A stretch of DNA of 64,000 bases from Marinospirillum sp031581385. Lineage in GTDB: Bacteria; Pseudomonadota; Gammaproteobacteria; Pseudomonadales; Halomonadaceae. The notes below the pieces were generated by a model. That model ran no database searches. It worked only from the letters and a program-made list of their open reading frames with translations, and was not told the origin of the DNA. Both the position numbers and the translations under genes were made by a program. The stretch covers positions 2,480,001 to 2,544,000 of the forward strand of contig NZ_CP085242.1 in the NCBI RefSeq assembly GCF_044810985.1, in the 5' to 3' direction. Each line of letters begins with the position of its first letter. Position 1 is the stretch's first letter. Shown here piece after piece: positions 8,243-16,491 of the stretch.

Positions 8243-9288
8243 GCTTCAGGCTCCAGCCAGACCAGTTGATGTTTACGGGCAAAGGCTTGCCAACTGGCGA
8301 GGTGACGCTGATCCGTTGAAGTCGTCTGCAATTGCAGCGCCTGCCTTGTACCCAGCTTGCGGGCGTGGTGAATTTTGTCCGCCAGTTCGGCCAGGGGTGT
8401 TTGCCGGGCTGTCACCTTCCAGATCAGTTTTTGCGGGGGTTTTTCCAGCCAGGCAGTCCAGGCCTTTTCTTCTTCCTGCCAGTTACCCAGCCCCAGGCTG
8501 AGGCAGGTTTCAGCTTGTTCTGTTGGTGGATATGTTTGCCAGTAAATGCAGTGGGCATCCTGCCATTGGGCTGTCTCTTCCTGATTAAGAGGTGCAGAAG
8601 TGCCGGGGTTCGCAGCCGTTGACTGGGTACTGTGGATATTGAGCTTTCTGGCTTGCAAGGAAGAGGCCCGCCACCGGCACAGGCCGGTCAATAATAAACG
8701 CGGCAGCAGATTGTAAAAGAGCAGACTGGCCATCAGAAAAGGCCACCAGCGACTGGCCAGGGCAAAGGAAGTGTCGCTGGATTCAATCCGCGCAAACCGG
8801 GTTTGCTCAATCAACTCCAGGTGTGGCACAGCTTGCGGCCAGAAGGCTTGCCAGGGCAGGCTTAGGGTGGCTATCCAGCGGGCCAGGCGTTCACCATCCG
8901 TCAAAAGGGTGGAGCTCCAGCCAAAGGCCAGATCCGAAAAAAGCAATAAAAGCAGAAAGATAACCAGTAGGCCCAGAGCAAAAACAACCCAGAGCGCATT
9001 AAGCTGGCTGAGCAACCACCAGAGCTGGTGGGGCTGAGGCTGCCAGTAGCTGGAAAGCGAGTGTTGAAAGCGGGTGACCCAGGGGCGTGCCGGGGGGCGA
9101 ACCAGAGCCAGAAGGGCGATCAGGCTGCCCAGAAAAGGCAAACCGGCCCAGAGGAGCCAGACCCAGAGCAGGTTGATGCGTCCTTCGGGTGTATAACTAA
9201 GGGCTGCAGCACCCAGAAGGCTGCCGGCCAGAAAAGAAAGCAGCCAAAGCCACCAGGGCAGTTTCAGGCGAGCGGATGACCTCTGCAA
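8239..9288 (-). CDS. DUF2868-type membrane protein
   Basis: A 349-residue protein with hydrophobic segments at about residues 10-32, 38-62, 97-122 and 180-202, then a soluble C-terminal domain rich in Trp and charged residues. It pairs with the DUF3482 GTPase, overlapping it by 4 nt. The start at 9288 is TTG: moaA ends GGAGGTTAA immediately before it, so the end of moaA doubles as the ribosome-binding site, although the spacing is short. No internal ATG near the N-terminus is better placed. Function is unknown; a membrane anchor or regulator for the GTPase is plausible. Confidence 0.75.
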   Translation of the reverse strand: MQRSSARLKLPWWLWLLSFLAGSLLGAAALSYTPEGRINLLWVWLLWAGLPFLGSLIALLALVRPPARPWVTRFQHSLSSYWQPQPHQLWWLLSQLNALWVVFALGLLVIFLLLLLFSDLAFGWSSTLLTDGERLARWIATLSLPWQAFWPQAVPHLELIEQTRFARIESSDTSFALASRWWPFLMASLLFYNLLPRLLLTGLCRWRASSLQARKLNIHSTQSTAANPGTSAPLNQEETAQWQDAHCIYWQTYPPTEQAETCLSLGLGNWQEEEKAWTAWLEKPPQKLIWKVTARQTPLAELADKIHHARKLGTRQALQLQTTSTDQRHLASWQAFARKHQLVWLEPEA

Positions 9289-10293
9289 TTAACCTCCGGT
9301 CATATTCATGAATCTTACGATCTGAACCTCCCCATCATTGCTGAAATGGTGTTGTTCAGGCTTGAGTCCCATCGCCTGAATAATAGCAGCTTTCAACGGC
9401 TCGTTGTTGGTGGGGTGCTCGCGCAGGTAAGGGCGTAGATCAATGGAATGATCATTACCCAGGCAGAGCAGCAAGCGACCTTCCACGGTGACGCGTACAC
9501 GGTTGCAGTCGCCACAGAAGTTGTGGGAATGCGGGGAGATGAAGCCAATTCGGCTGTGGCTGTCGGCCATGCGAAAGTAGCGCGAAGGCCCGGCGGTTTC
9601 ACTGTCACAAACACTCAGAGGGTAGCGGGTTTCGATGATTTCACGCACTTCATCACTGGAGCAGTAGGTTTCTCCGCGTTGATGATCGGAAACTTCACCC
9701 AATGGCATTTCTTCAATAAAACTGATGTCCACGCCCTTGTTGCGCGCCAGTTCCACCAGATCCAACACTTCATCCTGATTGCGACCGTGCATGATCACGG
9801 CATTAAGCTTGATGCCTTCAAAACCCGCCTCGATAGCCGCATCCAGACCCTCCAGCACTTTTTGCAGGTCGCCGGTGCGGGTGATGCGGCGGAATTTGTC
9901 CGGGTCCAGAGAATCCAGGCTGATGTTCAGGCGTTTGAGGCCACCGGTTTTCAGGGTTTCGGCATAACGCGGCAACTGGCTGCCATTGGTGGTCATGGCA
10001 AAGTCCTTCAAGCCCAGGGTGCCGATAAAGTCCACCAGTTCGGGAAGGTCGCGCCGCACCAGGGGTTCGCCGCCGGTCAGACGAATTTTTTCCACACCCA
10101 GTTCCGTGAAAGCCTGGGCAACACGCCCCAGCTCTTCCAGGCTGAGAATTTCCTGGCGGGGCAGAAAGGTCATTTCCTCGCTCATGCAGTAGACGCAACG
10201 AAAGTCACAGCGATCGGTGACCGAGATACGTACATAGGTGACCTGGCGCCCGAAGTTGTCAACCAGGCGGGGCAGGTTGGCCGGTGTGTTCAT
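9289..10293 (-). CDS. moaA: GTP 3',8-cyclase (Moco biosynthesis)
   Basis: Radical-SAM enzyme of 334 residues that converts GTP to 3',8-cyclo-GTP in the first step of molybdenum cofactor synthesis. The N-terminal SAM cluster motif CDFRCVYC, the TGGEP motif (LTGGEPLVRR) and the C-terminal second cluster CGDCNRVRVTVEGRLLLCLG are all present. The C-terminal Gly-Gly (MNMTGG) required for activity is also present. ATG at 10293 has GGGAG 10 nt upstream. It follows moaE by 1 nt and is the last Moco gene of the leftward operon. Confidence 0.97.
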   Translation of the reverse strand: MNTPANLPRLVDNFGRQVTYVRISVTDRCDFRCVYCMSEEMTFLPRQEILSLEELGRVAQAFTELGVEKIRLTGGEPLVRRDLPELVDFIGTLGLKDFAMTTNGSQLPRYAETLKTGGLKRLNISLDSLDPDKFRRITRTGDLQKVLEGLDAAIEAGFEGIKLNAVIMHGRNQDEVLDLVELARNKGVDISFIEEMPLGEVSDHQRGETYCSSDEVREIIETRYPLSVCDSETAGPSRYFRMADSHSRIGFISPHSHNFCGDCNRVRVTVEGRLLLCLGNDHSIDLRPYLREHPTNNEPLKAAIIQAMGLKPEQHHFSNDGEVQIVRFMNMTGG

Positions 10294-10294
10294 T

Positions 10295-10759
10295 TTAATT
10301 ATTCTCCCAGCGTGCAGCGGCCTGGGTATCACTGGTGCGTGAGCTGACCCAGTAATCGCCGCTGGTGGTGTGTTCTTTTTTCCAGAAAGGGGCGCGGGTT
10401 TTCAGAAAATCCATGATGAAGTTGCAGGCATCAAAAGCATCCTGACGATGGGCGGAAGCCGTGACCACCAGAACAATGGGGGCACCCGGTTCCATGCGCC
10501 CGATGCGGTGAAGGATTCGCAGACCTTTCAACTCCCAGCGCTTTTCGGCTTCCACAGCAATTTGTTCCAGAGCCTGTTCGGTCATGCCGGGGTAGTGTTC
10601 CAGAGTCAGCGCTGTGACTTCGGGTTTTTCATTGAAATCCCGGACATAGCCGGTGAAGCTGACCACGGCCCCGATATCGGTGCGCTGATCAGCCAGGAGC
10701 TGAACCTCCTTGCCGGTATCAAAACTTTCCCTTTGTACGCGAATAAAGCGCTGATTCAT
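10295..10759 (-). CDS. moaE: Molybdopterin synthase catalytic subunit
   Basis: 154 residues. MoaE converts cyclic pyranopterin monophosphate to molybdopterin using thiocarboxylated MoaD. The conserved ASAHRQDAFDACNFIMDFLK region and the active-site lysines in PFWKKE are present. It is 2 nt after the fused moaC-moaD gene, so synthase subunits are made from adjacent frames. Confidence 0.96.
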   Translation of the reverse strand: MNQRFIRVQRESFDTGKEVQLLADQRTDIGAVVSFTGYVRDFNEKPEVTALTLEHYPGMTEQALEQIAVEAEKRWELKGLRILHRIGRMEPGAPIVLVVTASAHRQDAFDACNFIMDFLKTRAPFWKKEHTTSGDYWVSSRTSDTQAAARWENN

Positions 10760-10761
10760 AT

Positions 10762-11520
10762 CTAGCCCCCGGTGACCGGTGGGAAGAAAGCAACCTCATC
10801 GCCTTCCTTCAGGGTCTGACTGGGTTTGGCCATCTGCTGGTTGACGGCCATCAGCAGGTTGGGGCTGGACAGGTGGTTGTGCCACTGCTGTTTCTGGCTT
10901 TTCAGGTGGGTTAGAAGATCGCCCAGGGTTGAGCCGGAAAAGTCATCCAGCTCCAGGCTCAGGTTATCCACACCCAGTTGTTCGCGCAGCTCGGCAAAGA
11001 AGTTGATTTGCAACCCCGCCAGTTGCTGTGTGTCGCTTTGCAGGCTTGCATAAGTCCAGTCGCCGGACTTGCCACCGGTTTTTTCTTCAACATAGGTGTT
11101 GCCAATCACCATGCGTTTATCCACCGCCTTGCACATGTCATAAACTGTCAGGGCGGCCACCGAGGCTGCGGTCAGAGCTTCCATTTCCACGCCGGTCTGC
11201 CCGGCCAGTTTGCAGGTGGCGTGAATGCGAATGCCGGGCAGTTGTGCATCCGGTTGCAGTTCCACTTCCACCTTGCTGAGCATCAGGGGATGGCAGAGAG
11301 GAATCAGTTCCGAGGTACGTTTTGCCGCCATGATCCCGGCAATACGGGCTGTGGCCAGGACATCCCCCTTGGGGTGACCGCCTTCCACAATCATGTTCAG
11401 GGTGTTGGCTTGCATGGTGACGCTGGCGCAGGCTGCTGCAGTGCGCTGGGTGATCTTCTTATCGGAGACATCCACCATACGGGCTTCGCCTTGTGCATTT
11501 AAATGCGTCAATTGGTTCAT
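10762..11520 (-). CDS. moaC: MoaC-MoaD fusion protein
   Basis: One uninterrupted 252-residue frame joins two Moco proteins. Residues 1 to about 160 are MoaC, cyclic pyranopterin monophosphate synthase, with GGHPKGDVLATARIAGI, LIPLCHPL, VEMEALTAASVAALTVYDM and EKTGGKSG. Residues about 168-252 are a MoaD ubiquitin-like sulfur carrier ending EVAFFPPVTGG, with the free C-terminal Gly-Gly needed for thiocarboxylation. The two are usually separate genes. Because MoaD is at the C-terminus its tail remains available to MoeB and MoaE. It sits 8 nt after moeA and 2 nt before moaE. MoaC trimer or hexamer formation would give a multivalent MoaD display, which is inference. Confidence 0.93.
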   Translation of the reverse strand: MNQLTHLNAQGEARMVDVSDKKITQRTAAACASVTMQANTLNMIVEGGHPKGDVLATARIAGIMAAKRTSELIPLCHPLMLSKVEVELQPDAQLPGIRIHATCKLAGQTGVEMEALTAASVAALTVYDMCKAVDKRMVIGNTYVEEKTGGKSGDWTYASLQSDTQQLAGLQINFFAELREQLGVDNLSLELDDFSGSTLGDLLTHLKSQKQQWHNHLSSPNLLMAVNQQMAKPSQTLKEGDEVAFFPPVTGG

Positions 11521-11528
11521 AAGTGCCT

Positions 11529-12806
11529 CTATTCAGCTAGCCACAAGTGAAAAGGATAGATGCTGATCGGATCACCTGCCGGAATTTCTGTCTGGTGGTC
11601 GGGAATACGGATCAGGCAGTTGGCCTGGTGCATGGAGGTTAAAATCCCTGAACCCTGGGCACCGGTGGTGTGGACTTCCAACTGGCCCTCGGGATTGACC
11701 TGGTAGATGCCGCGATGAAAATCACTACGGCCCAGGCGGCTTTTCAGGGGCTCTTCGGTTTGAGCGGTCCAGGTCGCGGTCAGGTTTTGATAGCCACCCT
11801 GAAGCTTTTTGATCAGGGGTTGCACCAGTAGCATGAAGGTGACCATGGCCGCAACCGGGTTGCCTGGAAGACCGGCAAACAGGCAGGTGCTGCCTTGCTG
11901 GTTCTGGCCAAGATGACCGAAGGCAAAAGGCCGACCGGGGCGAATCGCCAGTCGCCAGAAGCGGGTTTCACCCAGGTCAGCCAGGGCCTGCTTGACAAAA
12001 TCGGCATCACCCACGGAAACCCCGCCGGAGGTGAGAATCAGTTGATGATCCCGGCTGGCCTTGCGCAGGGCGCTGGTGATGGCATTCAGGTCGTCGGGAA
12101 GAATACCCAGATCCGTGACCTGGCAGCCCAGGCCTTGCAGCATGCCCTGAACACTGAAGCGGTTGGCATCATAGATACCGGCCGCAGGCAGGGGCAGGCC
12201 GGGAGCGGTGACTTCATCCCCGGTGGAAAAGATGGCCACCCGCAACGGCTGGTGGACTTCCACTTCAGAAAACCCCAGCGAGGCCAGCAGACCCAGTTCG
12301 GTACTGCCCAGGCATTGGCCTGGATGCAGCAGAAGCTGGCCTTCCTGAATATCTTCACCGGCCTGGCGGACATTGCTGCCGATTTTCGGGGGCTTGTCAC
12401 CCAGCTCGAAAAACACCTGGCCGTCTTCGCGGCGGGCCTGCTCCATCATGACCACGGTATCCGCGCCTTCGGGCAGGGGTGCACCGGTGGTGATGTAAAT
12501 GCACTCACCGGCTTGCAGGGTCTGGTTGAAACCCCGCCCGGCCAGGCTTTCACCGGCCAGGTGCCAGCTTTTCAGTTGAGTGAGTTCACTGCCCTTGAGG
12601 GCATAACCATCCATAGCGGAGTTGGTGTTCTGGGGAACCTGAATCGGTGCCTGGATGTTTTCAGCCAGAAAAAGCCCCTGGGCCTCCTGCAAACTCCGTT
12701 TGATGGCAGGTGTGATTTGGGTGGCCGTTTCCAGCAAGGCCTGCTGGGCTTCTTCCAGGGTCAGTTGTGGTTTTTGGTCGGCAAAATCAAAGCAGGAAAG
12801 ACTCAT
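11529..12806 (-). CDS. moeA: Molybdopterin molybdenumtransferase
   Basis: 425 residues, normal MoeA length. It inserts molybdate (or tungstate) into adenylylated molybdopterin. NTNSAMDGYALKG near residue 61, TGAPLPEGADTVVMME, FSTGDEVTAPG and the GGVSVGDADFVK loop in the MPT-binding domain are all present. The ATG overlaps the mobB stop by 4 nt. No moaB/mogA adenylyltransferase gene is in the window, so that step must be encoded elsewhere. Confidence 0.97.
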   Translation of the reverse strand: MSLSCFDFADQKPQLTLEEAQQALLETATQITPAIKRSLQEAQGLFLAENIQAPIQVPQNTNSAMDGYALKGSELTQLKSWHLAGESLAGRGFNQTLQAGECIYITTGAPLPEGADTVVMMEQARREDGQVFFELGDKPPKIGSNVRQAGEDIQEGQLLLHPGQCLGSTELGLLASLGFSEVEVHQPLRVAIFSTGDEVTAPGLPLPAAGIYDANRFSVQGMLQGLGCQVTDLGILPDDLNAITSALRKASRDHQLILTSGGVSVGDADFVKQALADLGETRFWRLAIRPGRPFAFGHLGQNQQGSTCLFAGLPGNPVAAMVTFMLLVQPLIKKLQGGYQNLTATWTAQTEEPLKSRLGRSDFHRGIYQVNPEGQLEVHTTGAQGSGILTSMHQANCLIRIPDHQTEIPAGDPISIYPFHLWLAE

Positions 12807-13354
12807 GCCCAGGCCTCCAGTATTTTTTTCTGTGTCTGGCAGAAGTTCCAGACAAAGTCTTCCAGTTCAGTCAGGTTGTTTAAATCCAGGGAGGGGAGGG
12901 TGCAGTCAGCGGGCAGGCTTTGGGGGTCATCGGTGGCCACCGCAAAAATATGCGGGTCTTCACGGAAACGCCAGGTTTTGCCCACAGCAGCGCGGTACAG
13001 CTCAATTTTGGGAAAGGCTTCGGCTTTGAAGCCTTCAATCAAAACCATGTCCAGAAGGTCTGTATTGAGCTGTGGCAGCAGTTCAGCCAGCTCTGGTGGT
13101 TCCTGGCGTTCATCCTCCACCATCAGGGCCCAGCGCTTATGGGAGGCAATCAGCATCTGTTCGGCACCGGCATGGCGCAGTTCGTAGCTGTCCTTGCCGG
13201 GGGTGTCGACATCAAAATCATGGTGGGCATGTTTGATACAGCCAACACGCAACCCCCGCTGGCGCAAGCGCGGCAAAAGCGCTCTCAGCAGGGTGGTTTT
13301 GCCGGTGCCACTCCAGGCGGCAAAGCCCAGTACAGGCAGAGTAAACGGGTTCAT
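12803..13354 (-). CDS. mobB: Molybdopterin-guanine dinucleotide biosynthesis adaptor protein
   Basis: 183 residues with a P-loop, GFAAWSGTGKTTLLRALLP, near the N-terminus and the MobB signature KHAHHDFDVDTPGKDSYELR after it. MobB is a GTP-binding partner of MobA in forming the bis-MGD cofactor. It is the first gene of the mobB-moeA-moaCD-moaE-moaA run. GGAG stands 11 nt before the ATG, a rather long spacing. The 162-nt gap upstream to mobA probably holds its own promoter. Confidence 0.93.
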   Translation of the reverse strand: MNPFTLPVLGFAAWSGTGKTTLLRALLPRLRQRGLRVGCIKHAHHDFDVDTPGKDSYELRHAGAEQMLIASHKRWALMVEDERQEPPELAELLPQLNTDLLDMVLIEGFKAEAFPKIELYRAAVGKTWRFREDPHIFAVATDDPQSLPADCTLPSLDLNNLTELEDFVWNFCQTQKKILEAWA

Positions 13355-13516
13355 GATGCCACTTGCTCCTTTTTATATAGTGAATACCGGGCAAGAGCTG
13401 TTCCCCAATGCTCAGGAATTAACTAACCAATAAAGGAAGAATCTCTTATTTTTTTCTGAGGTTATTGTTTAATATGGCACAAGTGTGCAGGGACGTATAT
13501 TGCTCTGAATAGGTAT

Positions 13517-14092
13517 TCATGTAAGGGGGATTTCTTCAGGCTTGTTGAAATTACGCAACCCCTCGGCAGCAAAGACAACCGATGTCATGCCGACGCTGGC
13601 ATACCAGCGATCCGGTTTACGCTCCCCGGCCTGCATGGCCGCTTCCAGTTGCACCAGACAATCGCGCCGGATGAGAACCACCACTGGTTGTAGGCGCTCG
13701 CCATCACTGGCAACCGCAATGGGTTGCTGGCTGTCCAGAGCGGCCTGATATAAACGTGCAGCCAGATCCTCCGGCAAAAAAGGCCCATCACAGGGAGCAA
13801 AAAGCACCCAGGGTTGGCTGGCTGCCTTGAGTCCCGTCAGAATCCCCATCAAGGGGCCCTGAAAGCCACTTTCCAGATCGGCAATCACCGGGTAGCCCAG
13901 TGACTGGTAATCGGCCTGGTTGCGGTTGGCGTTAATCAGCAATTCGCTGACCTGGGGAAGCAGTCGCTGGCTGACGTGGTGAATCAAAGGCTCGCCTTGA
14001 TATCTGACCCAGCCCTTGTCCTGTCCCCCCATGCGACGGCCTTCGCCGCCTGCCAGAATGATTCCGGTAATAGGTAACGCTTGGGTTGTCAT
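13517..14092 (-). CDS. mobA: Molybdenum cofactor guanylyltransferase
   Basis: 191 residues. MobA adds GMP to molybdopterin to make MGD, the cofactor form used by DMSO-reductase-family enzymes such as the one at the left edge. The nucleotidyltransferase motif LAGGEGRRMGGQDKGWV is at residues 14-30, and FAPCDGPFLPEDLA carries the metal-binding aspartate. The ATG overlaps the end of tupC by 4 nt, so cofactor maturation is translationally coupled to oxyanion uptake. Confidence 0.96.
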   Translation of the reverse strand: MTTQALPITGIILAGGEGRRMGGQDKGWVRYQGEPLIHHVSQRLLPQVSELLINANRNQADYQSLGYPVIADLESGFQGPLMGILTGLKAASQPWVLFAPCDGPFLPEDLAARLYQAALDSQQPIAVASDGERLQPVVVLIRRDCLVQLEAAMQAGERKPDRWYASVGMTSVVFAAEGLRNFNKPEEIPLT

Positions 14093-14748
14093 GTGGTTTC
14101 CTGATGCTCGTCTTCAAGACCACCATTATTCAGCAACCAGTGGCTGTTGCATAGTTCGGTGACCGGGTTGGCCTGGTGGCTGGTGATCAACAAAGCACTG
14201 CCTTGCCGTTTCAGATCGCTGACCAGCTGGGCCAGTATTTGCACCGCTTCGCTATCCAGGTTGGCCGTGGGTTCATCCAGCAACCAGAAATGCGGTTGCA
14301 CCAGCTTGGCTCTGGCCAGGGCCAGGCGTTGACGCTCGCCACCGGAAAGGGTGCGGGCGGGTTGCTCGGCCTGGGCATCCAGCCGTGACCAGCGCAGGGC
14401 TGCCAATACGGCCTCCTTGCCCGCTTGTGCTTCCAGCTTTTTACCCTGGGCAGCCAGCTCCAGGTTGCGTTTGACACTGGTGTTGAACATGTAGGGTTGC
14501 TGGTGCAAGTAACAGCAGGCCTGCAAAGGCCGGATGGAGGAGGAGCTCAGTTCGACCTGGCCTTTGCTGGGCTTTTGCAGGCCACCGAGTATCTTCATCA
14601 GGCTGGTTTTACCGCTGCCGTTCTGGCCTCGTAACCAGACGCACTGGCCTTGCAGCCACTGGAGTTCAGGAATCTGCCAAACAGTCTGACCTTGAAAGCA
14701 AAGCTCAAGATTTCGGGCTTGCAAATGCAGAGAGGCTTTGGCTGTCAT
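14089..14748 (-). CDS. tupC: Tungstate ABC transporter, ATP-binding protein
   Basis: 219 residues. Walker A RGQNGSGKTSLMK, signature LSGGERQRLALARA and Walker B FWLLDEPTANLD are all present. ATG at 14748 is chosen because the domain begins at once (MTAKASLHLQARNLELCFQG). It also overlaps the tupB stop as TGATG, whereas the longer open frame reads through tupB in another frame. It energises TupB in import of tungstate or molybdate. The C-terminus overlaps mobA. Confidence 0.9.
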   Translation of the reverse strand: MTAKASLHLQARNLELCFQGQTVWQIPELQWLQGQCVWLRGQNGSGKTSLMKILGGLQKPSKGQVELSSSSIRPLQACCYLHQQPYMFNTSVKRNLELAAQGKKLEAQAGKEAVLAALRWSRLDAQAEQPARTLSGGERQRLALARAKLVQPHFWLLDEPTANLDSEAVQILAQLVSDLKRQGSALLITSHQANPVTELCNSHWLLNNGGLEDEHQETT

Positions 14749-15455
14749 CAATGCGCACTCCCCTGCACGGCATTGCCCCGAAAATACCCCACCAGCAGGT
14801 TGAGTCCCAGGGCCAAGACCAGCAGCACCATCCCCAGGGCAATACCCTGAACATAGGCCCCCCGAGAGGTTTCCAGGGCAATGGCCGTGGTAATGCTGCG
14901 GGTGTAACCGGCAATATTGCCGCCCACCATCATGGCGCAACCGACCTCGGCAATGATGCGGCCAAAGGCCACCACCACGGCGGCCAGCAGCGCAAAGCGA
15001 ACTTCCTGAGTGATCAGCCAGAGGCTGCGCAAGCGGGATAAACCCAGGCTGCGGGTGGTTTCCCAGGCATGGCGTGAAACACTCTGGTAGGCGGTATGAC
15101 TCATGGCAATCAGAATGGGGAGACACATCAGCCACTGGCCGAGAATCATGGCGGGTTGGCTGAACAGCAGGCGCAAATCACCCAGGGGACCGGATCGGGA
15201 CAGGAGCAAAAACAGCAGGAGTCCGATGACCACCGTGGGCACGGACAAAAGGGTGTTGTTGAGGGTAACCAGCAGCCAGTGACCCGGAAAACGCCAGAAG
15301 GCCAGAGCAAAGCCAGCCAGGAGTGCCAGGGGCACAGCCAGAAACAAGGCCGTTAAAGAAACCCGGAAAGACAGCCAGATGATACTCCAGAGTTCCGGGT
15401 CTGCGGACAAGAGCAACTGCAGAGCCTGCAGGGTGGCTGAAGAAATTGAATCCAT
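14748..15455 (-). CDS. tupB: Tungstate ABC transporter, permease
   Basis: 235 residues with about five or six membrane segments and the EAA loop characteristic of binding-protein-dependent permeases (HAWETTRSLGLSRLRSLWLI). The WtpB/TupB-like FGRIIAEVGCAMMVGGNI segment follows. It lies 3 nt after tupA and overlaps tupC by 1 nt. It forms the inner-membrane channel for the oxyanion delivered by TupA. Confidence 0.9.
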   Translation of the reverse strand: MDSISSATLQALQLLLSADPELWSIIWLSFRVSLTALFLAVPLALLAGFALAFWRFPGHWLLVTLNNTLLSVPTVVIGLLLFLLLSRSGPLGDLRLLFSQPAMILGQWLMCLPILIAMSHTAYQSVSRHAWETTRSLGLSRLRSLWLITQEVRFALLAAVVVAFGRIIAEVGCAMMVGGNIAGYTRSITTAIALETSRGAYVQGIALGMVLLVLALGLNLLVGYFRGNAVQGSAH

Positions 15456-15458
15456 GGT

Positions 15459-16262
15459 TTATTGGGCATCGCTGTAAAAAAGCTGTTCGCCATTCACACT
15501 AAAGCGGTCTATCAATTTCTGGGCTTCCGGGGAAACCAGCCAATCCTGCAGTTTGCGGGCACCGGAATGATTGATTCCAGAATGGCGTTCAGGATTAACC
15601 AGAATCACCTGGTAGGGATTGGCCAGATCAATGCCCCCCTCATAAACAACTTCCAGCTCCAGTTGTTCTTGCATAGCCAGCCAGGTACCCCGGTCGGCAA
15701 GAGTATAGCCTTGCAACTCGCTGGTCATTATCAGCGTCCGCCCCATGCCCTGGCCCACGGCCTGATAGCGGGAAAACTCCGGCAGACCACCGCTGCGATT
15801 CCACAGCTCCAACTCTTTCTTATGGGTGCCTGAATCATCGCCTCTGGATATAAAGGTCTGGTTGCTGGCACGGATCTGATCGAAAGCATCCAGGACACCG
15901 CGAGCTTCATAAAGGTTGAGCTGATCCTGGGGTGGGCCAAGAAGAATGAAGTCGTTATACATCAGCCCCTTGGGCTCAATGCCATGGCCTGCCTCCACAA
16001 AGGCTGCCTCCGCTTCTGGAGCATGAGTCAGCACCAGATCAACATCACCATCCTGGCCCAGACGCAGGGCCTGACCGGTTCCCACGGAAAGCACCTGAAC
16101 CTCATTGGCATGCTGCTCTTCAAAATGCGGCAACAGATAATCCAGCAAGCCGGAATTATAGGTGCTGGTGGTGGTGGCCAGGCGCACCACATCCTGAGCT
16201 AGTAAGGGAAAGCTGATGGCGAGCAGGCAAAACAGGATAAAACGCTTAACCAAAAAATTCAC
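15459..16262 (-). CDS. tupA: Tungstate-binding periplasmic protein
   Basis: 267 residues with a signal peptide (MNFLVKRFILFCLLAISFP, cleavage near LLAQ-D). The mature start RLATTTSTYNSGLLDYLLP carries the TTTS motif of TupA-type tungstate receptors, distinct from ModA. GTG at 16262 is chosen because GGAG is 9 nt upstream; ATG at 16277 would lack a site. It is the first gene of tupABC-mobA and diverges from a sigma-54 two-component pair. Anion selectivity (W over Mo) is inferred from family membership. Confidence 0.88.
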   Translation of the reverse strand: MNFLVKRFILFCLLAISFPLLAQDVVRLATTTSTYNSGLLDYLLPHFEEQHANEVQVLSVGTGQALRLGQDGDVDLVLTHAPEAEAAFVEAGHGIEPKGLMYNDFILLGPPQDQLNLYEARGVLDAFDQIRASNQTFISRGDDSGTHKKELELWNRSGGLPEFSRYQAVGQGMGRTLIMTSELQGYTLADRGTWLAMQEQLELEVVYEGGIDLANPYQVILVNPERHSGINHSGARKLQDWLVSPEAQKLIDRFSVNGEQLFYSDAQ

Positions 16263-16491
16263 GTTGCATATCTCCATGAGGTATTTTTGTCGTGGTTGGG
16301 TTACCCACAAGCAGGGTTGGTGCCAGGTTTAAGCTGGACTCTGTCCAAACTCCCGTACTCACCGGCTTGTTCAGCAAAGTGTCCGGCTGTATGGGTGACT
16401 TTTAAAGGGAAAATTTGCTTTCCTCCTGAGTCAAAATGCTACACTTTAGTGCCTGCCCGGTGCATTTCGTCCATTAGAGAGTTCTTTTATT

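Noticed and set aside
9448..10347. 299-codon plus-strand frame
   Set aside because: Antisense to moaA, whose motifs are complete.
11895..13187. 430-codon plus-strand frame
   Set aside because: Antisense to moeA and mobB; no motif or start signal.
13475..13489. TGGCAC-N5-TGCA resembling a sigma-54 promoter upstream of mobA/mobB
   Set aside because: The GG-to-GC distance is one base too short for sigma-54, and the orientation (plus) does not lead into a plus-strand gene.
13355..13516. Possible Moco riboswitch before mobB
   Set aside because: No Moco RNA consensus blocks could be matched; only AT-rich promoter-like sequence is visible.
15459..16262. Assignment of the tup operon as molybdate modABC
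   Set aside because: The receptor's mature N-terminus carries the TTTSTYNSGLL motif of TupA, and the ATPase lacks a ModC molybdate-binding domain.
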